64,000 bases of DNA from Pelomonas sp. Root1217. GTDB taxonomy: Bacteria > Pseudomonadota > Gammaproteobacteria > Burkholderiales > Burkholderiaceae_C. Where the stretch lies: contig NZ_LMDC01000031.1 of NCBI RefSeq assembly GCF_001425705.1, forward strand, positions 1 to 64,000. Direction: 5' to 3'. A program made the position numbers and the translations under genes. Below, one piece after another: positions 44,902-53,353 of the stretch; the first letter of the stretch is position 1; every line of letters begins with the position of its first letter. The notes below the pieces were generated by a model. It was given only the letters and a program-made list of their open reading frames with translations, searched no databases and had not been told where the DNA came from.

Positions 44902-45392
44902 ACGCCCCCACCCCAAAGACCGCCACGAAGACGGCCAACAAACCTGGCGTCAAGCGCGCTCCTGCCAAGTCCGCCCGTCGCCGTTCGCGCGAGGCCGCCG
45001 TGCAGGGCCTCTACCAATGGCTGCTGACCGGCGACGACGTGGGCGCCATCACGGCCCTGGGCCGCGAGCAGGAAGGCTATGCCAAGCTCGACGTGAAGCA
45101 CTACGACGCGCTGCTGGGCGGCTGCATCCACGAGGCGGCCGACCTCGACGCCATCCTGTCCCGCCACGTCGACCGCAAGACCACCGAGCTCTCGCCCATC
45201 GAGCACGCCATCCTGATGATCGGCGCCTACGAGCTCAAGCATTGCGTCGACATCCCCTACCGCGTGGCCATCAACGAGGCGGTCGAGCTGGCCAAGTCCT
45301 TCGGCGGCACCGACGGCCACAAGTATGTGAACGGCGTGCTGGACCGCGCGGCTGGCGACTTGCGCCCCGTCGAGGTCGCAGCCAAGCGTTGA
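44898..45392 (+). CDS. nusB: Transcription antitermination factor NusB
   Basis: RNA-binding protein that, with NusE (S10), promotes antitermination on rRNA operons. The 164-residue protein has a basic N-terminus ([17 protein letters not shown]) and the C-terminal [30 protein letters not shown] typical of the family. GTG start within ribH. The ribH-nusB pair is nearly universal in proteobacteria. Confidence 0.95.
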   Translation: MNAPTPKTATKTANKPGVKRAPAKSARRRSREAAVQGLYQWLLTGDDVGAITALGREQEGYAKLDVKHYDALLGGCIHEAADLDAILSRHVDRKTTELSPIEHAILMIGAYELKHCVDIPYRVAINEAVELAKSFGGTDGHKYVNGVLDRAAGDLRPVEVAAKR

Positions 45393-45402
45393 CGACGAAC
45401 TG

Positions 45403-46581
45403 ATGAAACTGGCCGCGCGGCTCGACCGCATCGAGCCCTTCTATGTGATGGAGCTGGCCAAGGCCGCGGCCCGGGTCGCGGCCGGCCCTTTGTGCGACCC
45501 GGCCGAGGGCGGCCGGCGCATGATCCGCCTCAATGTCGGCGAGCCCGATTTCGGCGCCGCGCCCGCGGTCCGTGAAGCCGTGGCCCGCGTGGCCCAGGGC
45601 CCCACACCCTACACCGATGCCCTCGGTCTGCCCGCATTGCGTGAGGCCATCTCGCGCTGGTACGGCCAGCGCTTTGGCCTCGCCGTCGCACCCGAACGCA
45701 TTGCCATCACGGCCGGCGCGTCGGCCGGCCTGCAACTCGCCTGCCTCGCCCTCTTCGAGCGGGGCGACGAAGTGCTGATGCCCGATCCCTGCTACCCCTG
45801 CAATCGCCACTTCGTGACGGCTGCGGACGCCACGCCGCGGTTGCTGCCGACCGGCGCCGCGGAGCGCTTCCAGCTCGGTGCGCAGCAGGTGCGCGACGCA
45901 TGGACACCGGCGACCCGGGGCGTGCTGCTGGCCTCGCCGAGCAACCCGACCGGCACCTCCATTGCGCCCGAGGTGCTGGCCGACATTGCCGGCTTCGTGC
46001 GTGAGCGCGGTGGCGTCACGGTGGTTGACGAGATCTACCTGCCGCTCAGCTACGAAGAGCACTTCGGCCACAGCGCGCTTTCGCCGGGCGAGGACATCAT
46101 CTCGGTCAACAGCTTTTCCAAGTACTTCGGCATGACGGGCTGGCGCCTGGGTTGGCTGGTACTACCGCCCGCCCTCGTGCCGGCGATCGAACGGCTGGCG
46201 CAGAACCTCTATATCTGCCCATCGACGCTGTCGCAGATGGCGGCATTGGCGGCCTTCGAGCCCGAGTCCATCGCGGAGTTTGAGCGCCGCCGCGCAGTTT
46301 TGAAGCAGCGCCGTGACTACATCGTGCCCGCGCTCAACGGCCTGGGCTTGAATGTGCCGGTGCCCCCGGACGGCGCCTTCTACGCCTGGATGGACATCAG
46401 CCGCCACCACGCCGACAGCTGGACCTTCGCCCACGAACTGCTGCAAAGCGCCCAGGTGGCGTTGACACCGGGCCGCGACTTCGGCCTGACCGATCCGCAG
46501 CGCTGGATGCGCCTGTCCTTTGCATCGTCGATGGAAGACCTGCAGGAAGCTGTTGCCCGCCTGCGCGGAGTCCTCGCATGA
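45403..46581 (+). CDS. Class I/II PLP-dependent aminotransferase
   Basis: A 392-residue fold-type I aminotransferase. LNVGEPDF, ASAGLQLACLALFERGDEVL, SPSNPTGT, VVDEIYLPLSY (Asp and Tyr contacting PLP) and SFSKYFGMTGWRLGW with the Schiff-base Lys are all present, along with the substrate carboxylate-binding Arg in WMRLSFA. It resembles aspartate/alanine or aromatic aminotransferases; the exact amino acid cannot be read. It lies 10 nt after nusB and overlaps ybgC by 4 nt. Confidence 0.88.
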   Translation: MKLAARLDRIEPFYVMELAKAAARVAAGPLCDPAEGGRRMIRLNVGEPDFGAAPAVREAVARVAQGPTPYTDALGLPALREAISRWYGQRFGLAVAPERIAITAGASAGLQLACLALFERGDEVLMPDPCYPCNRHFVTAADATPRLLPTGAAERFQLGAQQVRDAWTPATRGVLLASPSNPTGTSIAPEVLADIAGFVRERGGVTVVDEIYLPLSYEEHFGHSALSPGEDIISVNSFSKYFGMTGWRLGWLVLPPALVPAIERLAQNLYICPSTLSQMAALAAFEPESIAEFERRRAVLKQRRDYIVPALNGLGLNVPVPPDGAFYAWMDISRHHADSWTFAHELLQSAQVALTPGRDFGLTDPQRWMRLSFASSMEDLQEAVARLRGVLA

Positions 46582-46973
46582 ACTTCCAGTTTCCCGTTCG
46601 CGTCTACTGGGAAGACACCGACGCCGGCGGCATCGTCTTCTATGCCAACTACCTGAAGTTCTTCGAGCGTGCCCGCACCGAGTGGCTGAGAGCGGCGGGC
46701 GTCGAGCAGCACCAGTTGCGCGAGGACACCGGCGTCATGTTTGTCGTCGCCGCCACCAGCCTGCGCTATGCCGCGCCGGCCAGGCTCGATGACCTGCTGA
46801 CCATCACCGTCGAGCCTCAACCCGCCGGCCGCGCCAGCCTCGTCGTGCGCCAGCGCGCGCTGCGTGGCGACACACTGTTGTGCGAAGGCGAGATCCGCAT
46901 CGGCTGCGTGCGCGCCGAAGACCTGAAACCCCAACGCCTGCCCGACTCGGTCGTGGCAGCGATCACCGCATGA
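46578..46973 (+). CDS. ybgC: Tol-Pal-associated acyl-CoA thioesterase
   Basis: Hotdog-fold thioesterase that begins the tol operon and is linked to phospholipid metabolism at the inner membrane. The 131-residue protein has YWEDTDAGGIVFYANYLKFF, with the catalytic Asp at about 15, and ERARTEWLRAAGV. Overlaps tolQ by 4 nt (ATGA). Confidence 0.93.
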   Translation: MNFQFPVRVYWEDTDAGGIVFYANYLKFFERARTEWLRAAGVEQHQLREDTGVMFVVAATSLRYAAPARLDDLLTITVEPQPAGRASLVVRQRALRGDTLLCEGEIRIGCVRAEDLKPQRLPDSVVAAITA

Positions 46974-47644
46974 ACCAAGACCTGTCCATCGTTTCCCTGA
47001 TCCTGCATGCCAGCTTCGCGGTGCAGCTCGTCATCGCGGGCCTGCTGCTCGTGTCGCTGGCGAGCTGGAGCGTCATCTTCGGCAAGCTGATCGGCCTGGG
47101 CCAGATCAAGCGACGCAACGATGCCTTCGAGGCCGAATTCTGGAGCGGCAAGAACCTCAACGACCTCTACCAGTCGGTCGGCAACCGCGCGGACGCCGCA
47201 CCGCTGGAACGCATCTTCGCGTCAGGCATGCGCGAGTTCCTGAAGCTGCGCGAGAAGCGCGTGACCGACGCCGGCGCCTTGCTCGACGCCGCCCGCCGCG
47301 CGATGCGCGCGAGCTTCCAGCGCGAGCTGGACGCGATGGAACACAACCTGTCCTTCCTCGCCTCGGTGGGCTCGGTGTCGCCTTACGTGGGCCTGTTCGG
47401 CACCATCTGGGGAATCATGCACGCCTTCGTCGGCCTGTCGAACCTGACCCAGGTGACGCTGGCCACCGTCGCGCCCGGCATCGCCGAGGCGCTGGTGGCG
47501 ACGGCCATCGGCTTGTTTGCCGCCATTCCGGCCGTGCTGGCCTACAACCGCTTCGCGCGCCAGATCGACCGCAGCGCGATCACGCTGGAGACCTTCATCG
47601 AGGAGTTCTCCAACATCCTGCAACGCAACGCGACCCAGCACTGA
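46970..47644 (+). CDS. tolQ: Tol-Pal system protein TolQ
   Basis: Inner-membrane proton-channel subunit that with TolR energises TolA for outer-membrane constriction at division. The 224-residue MotA/TolQ/ExbB protein has three membrane helices: about 15-38, then the pair at about 130-150 and 165-190. LASVGSVSPYVGLFGTIWGIMH and APGIAEALVATAIGLFAAIPA are the pore-forming signature. TGATG junction with tolR. Confidence 0.95.
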   Translation: MNQDLSIVSLILHASFAVQLVIAGLLLVSLASWSVIFGKLIGLGQIKRRNDAFEAEFWSGKNLNDLYQSVGNRADAAPLERIFASGMREFLKLREKRVTDAGALLDAARRAMRASFQRELDAMEHNLSFLASVGSVSPYVGLFGTIWGIMHAFVGLSNLTQVTLATVAPGIAEALVATAIGLFAAIPAVLAYNRFARQIDRSAITLETFIEEFSNILQRNATQH

Positions 47645-48081
47645 TGGCTGCCATCTCCTCCCGTGGCGGGCGCCGGCGGCGCACGATGAACGAGATCAAC
47701 ATGGTCCCCTTCATCGACGTGATGCTGGTGCTGCTCATCATCTTCATGGTCAGCGCGCCGCTGATCACGACAGGCCTCGTCGACCTGCCCAGCGTGGGCA
47801 AGAGCCGCCAGCAGCCCGAGCATGTCATCCAGATCATCGTCGGCACCGACGAGAAGCTGAAGATCAAGGTCGATCAGCTCGAGCCCGAATCGATTCCCGC
47901 CAACCGCCTGGCCGAGCGCGTCAAGAAGGCGCAGGGCAAGGATGCGACCAGCCCCGTCGTCATCTCGGCAGACAAGAACGTCAAGTACGAGGCCGTCGTG
48001 CAGGTCATGGACACGCTGCAGCGCGCCGGCATCCAGCGCGTGGGCCTTGCCGTGAAGAGCGGCGCCCCCTCCTCCAAGTGA
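47644..48081 (+). CDS. tolR: Tol-Pal system protein TolR
   Basis: Partner of TolQ. The 145-residue ExbD/TolR protein has one membrane helix (about 22-42) with the proton-carrying Asp in FIDVMLVLLIIFMV, then a periplasmic domain. NEINMVPFIDVML is the family block. It starts on the last base of tolQ, and tolA begins 1 nt after its stop. Confidence 0.95.
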   Translation: MAAISSRGGRRRRTMNEINMVPFIDVMLVLLIIFMVSAPLITTGLVDLPSVGKSRQQPEHVIQIIVGTDEKLKIKVDQLEPESIPANRLAERVKKAQGKDATSPVVISADKNVKYEAVVQVMDTLQRAGIQRVGLAVKSGAPSSK

Positions 48082-48082
48082 G

Positions 48083-48946
48083 ATGACGAGCGCGACCTTA
48101 CGTCCTCCCGAGGCCGCGGGCTTCGGTCGCGGCATGACGCTGGCGTTGATCGCCCATGGCCTGCTGATCCTGGCCCTCAGCTATGGCCTGAACTGGCACA
48201 GCGACGCCTCGCCCGCTTTCGAGGCCGAGCTGTGGTCGGCCGTGCCCCAGGTGGCCGCGCCACGCGAGGAAGCGCCGCCGGAGCCCGAACCCGAAGCGCC
48301 CAAGCCCGACACCCGCGCACAACAGCGGGCTGCCGAAGAAGCCGCCGCCGAGCAGCGCGAGGCCGAGATCGCCATCGCCAAGGAGAAGAAGCGCAAGGAA
48401 GAGAAGGCCCGCGACGAGGCCGCCAAGGTCGAGCGCGAAAAAGCCGCCCAGGAGAAGCTGGCCAAGGACAAGCTCGCCAAAGAGAAAGCGGACAAGGAAG
48501 AGCAGGACCGCAAGAAGGCCAAGGACGCCAAGGCGGCCAAGGATGCAAAAGAGGCGAAGGACACCAAGGAGGCCGATGCCCGCCGCGAAGCGCTGCGCCA
48601 GGAAAACCTGCGCCGCATCCAGGGCATGGCCGGCGGCACGCCGGGCTCCACCGGCGCCGCAGCCCAGAACTCGGCGCCGTCAGCGGGCTACGCCGGCCGC
48701 ATCAAGGGCAAGATCCGCCCACTCATCATCTACCCGGACGATGGCGTCGCGAACCCGACCGCCGAGGTGCAGGTGACGCTGGGGCCCGACGGCCGCATTC
48801 TCGGCAGCAAGGTGCTCAAGGCCAGCCCCGACCCCGACTGGGACCGCGCCGTGCTGCGCGCCATCGAGAAGGCCGAGACCCTGCCGCGGGATGTCGACGG
48901 GCGCGTGCCGCCGGTGCTGATCCTCACCTTCCGCCCGCGCGAATAG
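48083..48946 (+). CDS. tolA: Tol-Pal system protein TolA
   Basis: Spans the periplasm and links TolQR to Pal. The 287-residue protein has an N-terminal anchor (about 14-35, MTLALIAHGLLILALSYGL), a proline/glutamate segment, a long Ala/Lys/Glu/Asp coiled-coil stalk (about 75-180), and a C-terminal TonB-like domain (AGYAGRIKGKIRPLI, then TAEVQVTLGPDGRILGSKVL). It is the last tol gene here: the next gene is convergent, so tolB and pal are elsewhere. Confidence 0.93.
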   Translation: MTSATLRPPEAAGFGRGMTLALIAHGLLILALSYGLNWHSDASPAFEAELWSAVPQVAAPREEAPPEPEPEAPKPDTRAQQRAAEEAAAEQREAEIAIAKEKKRKEEKARDEAAKVEREKAAQEKLAKDKLAKEKADKEEQDRKKAKDAKAAKDAKEAKDTKEADARREALRQENLRRIQGMAGGTPGSTGAAAQNSAPSAGYAGRIKGKIRPLIIYPDDGVANPTAEVQVTLGPDGRILGSKVLKASPDPDWDRAVLRAIEKAETLPRDVDGRVPPVLILTFRPRE

Positions 48947-48962
48947 TGCGGGGCGCGGGGCG

Positions 48963-50243
48963 TCAAAGCTCCACGGAGATCGGCCGCCCGGGCAGCACCC
49001 GGCTCAGCTCATCGGCCAATGCCTGAAGGTCCATGGGCTTGCTGAGGTAGCCATCCATGCCTGCCTTCAGGCAGGCATTGCGCCGCAGATCCGTGTCGCC
49101 AGCAGTGGCGGCAATGATGGGGAAAGGCGGCAAATTGCCGACGCGCTGCAAGGACCTCAGATGCTCGCTGGCTTCCAATCCGTCCATGACCGGCATGTCC
49201 ACGTCCATCAGCACCATGTCGGGCGGCTCGTCACAGCAGGAGTCGAGCGCCTCGATCCCGTCACCGGCGACCACCACCTCGTAGCCCAAGGCCTCGAGCT
49301 GGCCCCGCGTGACGATCTGGTTCACGATGTTGTCGTCCACGACGAGGACACGGCGGCTCTCCTGGACGTAAAGCGGCGTGGGCGATGTCAGCCGCGACAG
49401 GGCCGTCGAAGTCCGGGTATCGACATGCGCGGTGAAGCGCTCCAGCTCCAGCGGGCTGAGCGGCAGCACCCGGATGTCGACCGAGCACTGGCGCCGAAAG
49501 CGCAGCGTCTCGGAGCCAGAAACCACGGCGAGCACCGTCCATAGGCCGGGCAAGGCCTGGGCGATCTGTTCGAGCTGAGCCAGTTCCTGGCCGCTGTGCT
49601 CCGCGACGATCATCAACATCGGTGCTGCAGTGGTGGATGTCGCCGCCGCGGCCTCCTCGAGCCGCTCAAACGACACCACGTGCCAGCCCAACAGCCGCAG
49701 TCTCGTCTCGACGGAGTCCAGCGCGCCGCGCAGAGGGCTGACCAGCCATGCCACCGAACCCGCGGCGTTCGGTGGGTGCTCGAACGCCACTTCCTCCCCG
49801 ACAACTTCGCCGCTCAGCGAGATAACCAGACCGTCAAGCCCGGCGTCGACGAACTGAACCGAGCCGGCGGTGGCCGGACAAGGCGCTTGCGCCCGCGCCA
49901 CCAGCCCATCGGACACATCGGCATCCTCGGCAACCAGCTGCAGGCGCTGCAGCACGGCCAGGACATCGGACGGGCAATTCGCCCCGGTGCCGGCGGCGTG
50001 GATGACGATGCTGCTTCGGCCAAACACTGGCGGCTCGACCACCGCGGTGAACATGACGAAACCCGACTCAAAGCAGTCGACGATGCCCAGCAATATCCGG
50101 TGAATACCGGCACGCAGGTAGGGCCCAGGATCGTGAAGCTCGAGGCGCGGCCCGTGGTAATCGAAGTAGGTGACAAGCCCCTTCCTTTTGGCGTAGGGCA
50201 GCACGTCGCGCGCGCTCTGGGTGAACAGCTCTGAAAACTCCAT
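48963..50243 (-). CDS. Response-regulator protein with degenerate kinase-like N-terminus
   Basis: A 426-residue protein. Its C-terminal REC domain (about 297-420) is intact: acidic pair in VLVVDDN, phospho-acceptor D347 in VLMDVDMPVMDG, and the SKP lysine at 402. A middle segment (about 175-290) looks like a second, degenerate receiver. The N-terminus (1-160) resembles the ATPase part of a hybrid kinase (SARDVLPYAKRKG...FDYHGP...RILLGIVDCFESG) but lacks clear N, G1 and G2 boxes and a phospho-accepting His. It is probably an orphan signalling protein from a collapsed BarA-like hybrid kinase, not an active kinase. Confidence 0.7.
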   Translation of the reverse strand: MEFSELFTQSARDVLPYAKRKGLVTYFDYHGPRLELHDPGPYLRAGIHRILLGIVDCFESGFVMFTAVVEPPVFGRSSIVIHAAGTGANCPSDVLAVLQRLQLVAEDADVSDGLVARAQAPCPATAGSVQFVDAGLDGLVISLSGEVVGEEVAFEHPPNAAGSVAWLVSPLRGALDSVETRLRLLGWHVVSFERLEEAAAATSTTAAPMLMIVAEHSGQELAQLEQIAQALPGLWTVLAVVSGSETLRFRRQCSVDIRVLPLSPLELERFTAHVDTRTSTALSRLTSPTPLYVQESRRVLVVDDNIVNQIVTRGQLEALGYEVVVAGDGIEALDSCCDEPPDMVLMDVDMPVMDGLEASEHLRSLQRVGNLPPFPIIAATAGDTDLRRNACLKAGMDGYLSKPMDLQALADELSRVLPGRPISVEL

Positions 50244-50338
50244 CGGCGGACTCTTGCTAACTGTCCGCGAGACTAGGGCAAACCCAGTTGTTAGATGGTT
50301 TCCAAATGTGGCCGCTGCTTACATGCAGATGCTTCGTG

Positions 50339-50839
50339 TCAAGGCGCGCCGCCAGCCACGGGCTTCAGCACCATGCGATCGACAGACCAGCGTCCCGCGC
50401 CCCACAGCGCGATCCCCAGGGCCAGCACGCCCCAAAGGATGTGCTGCGCCTCACCGGCGGCAGATAGATCCTCCGCTGGCAGCGAAAGCGCCGCCATCAG
50501 GTTGACGACGAAAAGGCTCACGCCGGCGAAGCGGCCTGCCAGGCCGAGCACCAGCAGCACCGGAACCACCAGCTCGCCCGCGGTGCCCATATAGGCCGCG
50601 AGCGCCGGCGGCAGCAGTGGCACCTGGTAGTAGTCGTTGAACAAGGCCAGCGTGGACGACCAGTCGTGCAGCTTGACCAGGCCCGACATGAAGAAGACCT
50701 TGGCCACGTAGAGCCGCGCCGCCAGCAGCGCAAGCGACTGTAGATGGCTGACCAGCGTATCCAGCGGCGCGGGCAGCCGGGTGGGTTGCAGGCCCGGGTC
50801 GGTGAAGGCGCGCAGCACAGTGGAGATCAGAGCTTTCAT
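50339..50839 (-). CDS. DoxX family membrane protein
   Basis: A 166-residue inner-membrane protein with four hydrophobic helices. LLAARLYVAKVFFMSGLVKL at the first helix and YMGTAGELVVPVLLVLGLAGRF are typical of DoxX. DoxX proteins commonly accompany bufferin genes, where they may link the system to the quinone pool or envelope redox state. It overlaps bufC by 4 nt, so it belongs to the operon. Confidence 0.85.
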   Translation of the reverse strand: MKALISTVLRAFTDPGLQPTRLPAPLDTLVSHLQSLALLAARLYVAKVFFMSGLVKLHDWSSTLALFNDYYQVPLLPPALAAYMGTAGELVVPVLLVLGLAGRFAGVSLFVVNLMAALSLPAEDLSAAGEAQHILWGVLALGIALWGAGRWSVDRMVLKPVAGGAP

Positions 50840-51534
50840 GGTGTCGTGGTCCGGTTCGGTGATGTAGCCCTGACTCCCTGCAGCCAGGCGTTGTGCAACG
50901 CGGCTTGCAGCCAGGCGGCGAAGTCGAAGTCGGTTTCACCGCCAGAACCTTTCACTGCGGCCAGCTCCAGCGCCTCGGCAAGATTCACGGCGTCGAGCAG
51001 GGCCCGGATGAAGACCGCATCGGCGGCCGACACGGGTTGCCATTTCCCGCGCCAACCGGCTCGCCAGACCACCACCGGCCCGTCGGACTGCGCCAGCACC
51101 GCCAGGCCAGGCCGCAATTGCAGCCAGAGCTTGTCGGGCGACGTGGTGCCGAGCAGGGCCAGCGAGTCGGCATCCAACGACGCGTCCTGCGCGCGTTCAG
51201 CCCGGTGCAGCGCCCAATCCAGGCGAGCGAGATCGGGCAAGCCCGAAGCCTCGCCAGCGCGCTCCAGCAGAAAGCCTTCGAGCGCCCCACCCCACTGCCC
51301 CAGGTCACCGCTCTCGGGCGGGTGGGCGCGCCAGAAGGTCCAGGCCAGCGACGCGAATTCTTCCTCGCCGAGCTCCTCGCGCAAGCGCACAAAGGGCACC
51401 GCCAGTGCCTGGGCCGACAGCGCCCGCAGGTTGTTGCGATAGGCCGCCAGGCCGCGCTCGCTGCCAGTCAGGCCGGGCGGCGCATCGCCGCGCCCCAGCA
51501 GCGCATCGACAAAGGCCTGCTGAGCGAGCTTCAT
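50836..51534 (-). CDS. bufC: BufC-like partner protein (DUF2063)
   Basis: A 232-residue DUF2063 protein, annotated in older databases as a putative DNA-binding domain. LAAYRNNLRALSAQALAVPF near the N-terminus (residues 29-48), then PPESGDLGQWG and FLLERA are family motifs. In bufferin and methanobactin systems this protein pairs with the DUF692 enzyme and presents the precursor leader. ATGA overlap with bufB. The partner role is known for the family and inferred here. Confidence 0.85.
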   Translation of the reverse strand: MKLAQQAFVDALLGRGDAPPGLTGSERGLAAYRNNLRALSAQALAVPFVRLREELGEEEFASLAWTFWRAHPPESGDLGQWGGALEGFLLERAGEASGLPDLARLDWALHRAERAQDASLDADSLALLGTTSPDKLWLQLRPGLAVLAQSDGPVVVWRAGWRGKWQPVSAADAVFIRALLDAVNLAEALELAAVKGSGGETDFDFAAWLQAALHNAWLQGVRATSPNRTTTP

Positions 51535-52385
51535 GGGTGCAGCTCCCTCGCCCGCTGGCCTTCAGCCAGCAGCACCGCCAGATCGGGCACGGCGGTGTCC
51601 CACTCGATCAGCGTCGGCAGCGGCCCCAGCCGCTGCAGCGTGTGTTCGTAGACACGCCAGACCTCGTCGCGCACGCGGCTGCCATGGTCATCGATGACGA
51701 GGCCGTCGTCCTGCTCGCAGTGGCCGGCCAAGTGGATCTCGCCGACGCTGCCGGGGCGGATCGCGTCAACCCACCGCATGGCTTCACCCGCCGCGTCGCC
51801 CGGCGCCAGGCCGGCATTGCGCGCATTGACGAACAGGTTGTTGACGTCCAGCAGCAGGCCGCAGCCGCTGCGTCGCGTCAGTTCGTTGAAGAACTCGGGC
51901 TCGGCCAGGGTGTCGCCGGCCCAGCCGACGTAGGCGCTGATGTTCTCGATCAGCATCGGCCGGCCCAGGCGCTCCTGGACCTGCTGGACATGGCTGACCG
52001 TCAGCGCGAGGGATTCGTCGGTGAAGGGGATGGGCAGCAGGTCGGCTGCATGCAGGCCCGAGCCCGAACTGGACATCACACGGGCAAAGCAGGCATGGTC
52101 GGACACCCAGCGCGGCTGCACGCGCCGTACGAGGCGAGCGAGCCGCTCCATGTGTGCATCGTCCAGCCCCGCCGCCGAGCCCAGGGCCAGGCCCACACCG
52201 TGCAGGCTGACGTCATAGGCCTCGCGGCCTGCTTCCAGCACGGCCAGCGTGATGCCGCCGTCGGCAAAGAAGTTCTCTGAATGGACCTCGATGAAGCCGA
52301 GTGCAGGGCGCTCGGCCAGCAAGGTCTCGTAGTGCGGCTGGCGCCAGCCAATGCCCACGCAGGGCGAGGCTGGCGCCGAGGTCAT
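51531..52385 (-). CDS. bufB: BufB-like DUF692 multinuclear iron oxidase (MNIO)
   Basis: A 284-residue TIM-barrel protein of the DUF692/MbnB family, iron enzymes that oxidatively modify cysteines in RiPP precursors. Metal-binding blocks are visible: GFIEVHSENF, DVSLHGVGLALG, VSDHACF, MLIENISAYV, LLLDVNNLFVNA, EIHLAGH and VIDDHG. With bufC and the DUF2282 precursor it forms a complete bufferin maturation set. The ATG at 52385 was chosen over TTG at 52394. It starts 13 nt after bufA. Confidence 0.9.
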   Translation of the reverse strand: MTSAPASPCVGIGWRQPHYETLLAERPALGFIEVHSENFFADGGITLAVLEAGREAYDVSLHGVGLALGSAAGLDDAHMERLARLVRRVQPRWVSDHACFARVMSSSGSGLHAADLLPIPFTDESLALTVSHVQQVQERLGRPMLIENISAYVGWAGDTLAEPEFFNELTRRSGCGLLLDVNNLFVNARNAGLAPGDAAGEAMRWVDAIRPGSVGEIHLAGHCEQDDGLVIDDHGSRVRDEVWRVYEHTLQRLGPLPTLIEWDTAVPDLAVLLAEGQRARELHP

Positions 52386-52398
52386 GACGGTCAAGCCC

Positions 52399-52662
52399 TC
52401 ACTTCTTGGCGGGCGCCTTGGTCGAGCCGCCTTCCTTCTCGCACGTGCCCTTGGCGACGTACTTCCATTCGTTCATGTCCTTGTCGGCCTTGGACTGGCC
52501 GGCGCAGGAGTGGCTGCCATTGGCGGTGGCGCAGTCGTTCTGGCCGGCCTTGGCGATGCCGTAGCACTTCTCCTTGGCGGTATCGGCGGCCTGGGCCTGG
52601 GCGACGATGCCCAGGGACAGGGCGGCGGCAAGAGCGGAGGACACGAGGGCTTGGTTCTTCAT
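52399..52662 (-). CDS. bufA: Bufferin-type RiPP precursor (DUF2282)
   Basis: An 87-residue precursor. The signal sequence (1-25, ending AQAQA) doubles as the leader. The core has four cysteines: C33 ([14 protein letters not shown]), C44, C53 (SHSCAGQ) and C74 (KGTCEKEGG), in the spacing of DUF2282 proteins. In characterised bufferins the central cysteines become thiooxazole-type heterocycles that bind copper in the periplasm. A Lys-rich tail follows. A candidate extracytoplasmic sigma promoter lies about 60-90 nt upstream. Confidence 0.9.
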   Translation of the reverse strand: MKNQALVSSALAAALSLGIVAQAQAADTAKEKCYGIAKAGQNDCATANGSHSCAGQSKADKDMNEWKYVAKGTCEKEGGSTKAPAKK

Positions 52663-52724
52663 GAGACAGGTCTCCAAACGGTTGGGGGGTAAAAGGCGGC
52701 CGATCATCCGGCGGCAAGAACGAA

Positions 52725-52750
52725 GTCGCAAGACACTGCCAAGTCCTTAC
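52725..52750 (-). promoter_or_regulatory. Candidate ECF sigma promoter for the bufferin operon
   Basis: On the minus strand, GTAAGG (52750-52745), a 16-bp spacer and CGAC (52728-52725) resemble the GTAACC-N16-CGAA promoters of SigF-type regulators that drive bufferin operons in Caulobacter. The implied transcript start is about 55 nt before bufA. The divergent sigma gene starts 12 nt beyond the -35 element. Confidence 0.45.
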
Positions 52751-52762
52751 ACTGCCGCCGCC

Positions 52763-53353
52763 ATGACCGCTCCAACCGCCTCAGCGGACTACTGCCGCCA
52801 GATCGAAGCCCTGCGCCCGCCGCTGCTGAAGTACGCGCGCCTGCAGCTGCGCAACCCCGCCTGGGCCGAGGATGCCGTCTCTGAAACCCTGCTCGCGGCG
52901 CTGGAGAAGCCCCAGGCCTTCGCGGGCAACAGCCAGCTCAAGACCTGGCTGGTCGGCATCCTCAAGCACAAGCTCGTCGACCAGATCCGCAAGAACAGCC
53001 GCGAGCTGTCCACCACCTGCAGCAGCGAGGACGGCGAGGACCTGGACGATCTGCTGTTTGCCAGCGACGGCCACTGGCGCGAGACCCAGCACGACTGGGG
53101 CAACCCCGAGGATTCGCTGCGCCAGGTCGACTTCATGAGGGTGCTGGAGGCCTGCGTCGAGAAGCTGCCGGGCCAGCAGGGGCGCCTGTTCATGATGCGG
53201 GAGTGGCTGGAGCTGGAATCGGACGAGATCTGTAAGGAACTGGCGATCACGCCGACGAACTTGTGGGTCATGCTGCACCGGGCCCGGCTGAGACTGCGGG
53301 ACTGCCTGCAGGCCGGCTGGTTCGGCGGCGCGACCGCTGGAGGGGCGACTTGA
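52763..53353 (+). CDS. ECF RNA polymerase sigma factor of the bufferin locus
   Basis: A 196-residue ECF sigma factor. Region 2 is at about 20-90 (LLKYARLQLRNPAWAEDAVSETLLAAL, LKTWLVGILKHKLVDQIRK) and region 4 at about 130-185 (KLPGQQGRLFMMREWLELES, then LWVMLHRARLRLRDCL). It has an acidic linker (SSEDGEDLDDLL). It is divergent from bufA and coupled to a zinc-finger anti-sigma (TTGA overlap), so it likely turns on the bufferin genes when the anti-sigma senses metal or redox stress. Confidence 0.9.
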   Translation: MTAPTASADYCRQIEALRPPLLKYARLQLRNPAWAEDAVSETLLAALEKPQAFAGNSQLKTWLVGILKHKLVDQIRKNSRELSTTCSSEDGEDLDDLLFASDGHWRETQHDWGNPEDSLRQVDFMRVLEACVEKLPGQQGRLFMMREWLELESDEICKELAITPTNLWVMLHRARLRLRDCLQAGWFGGATAGGAT

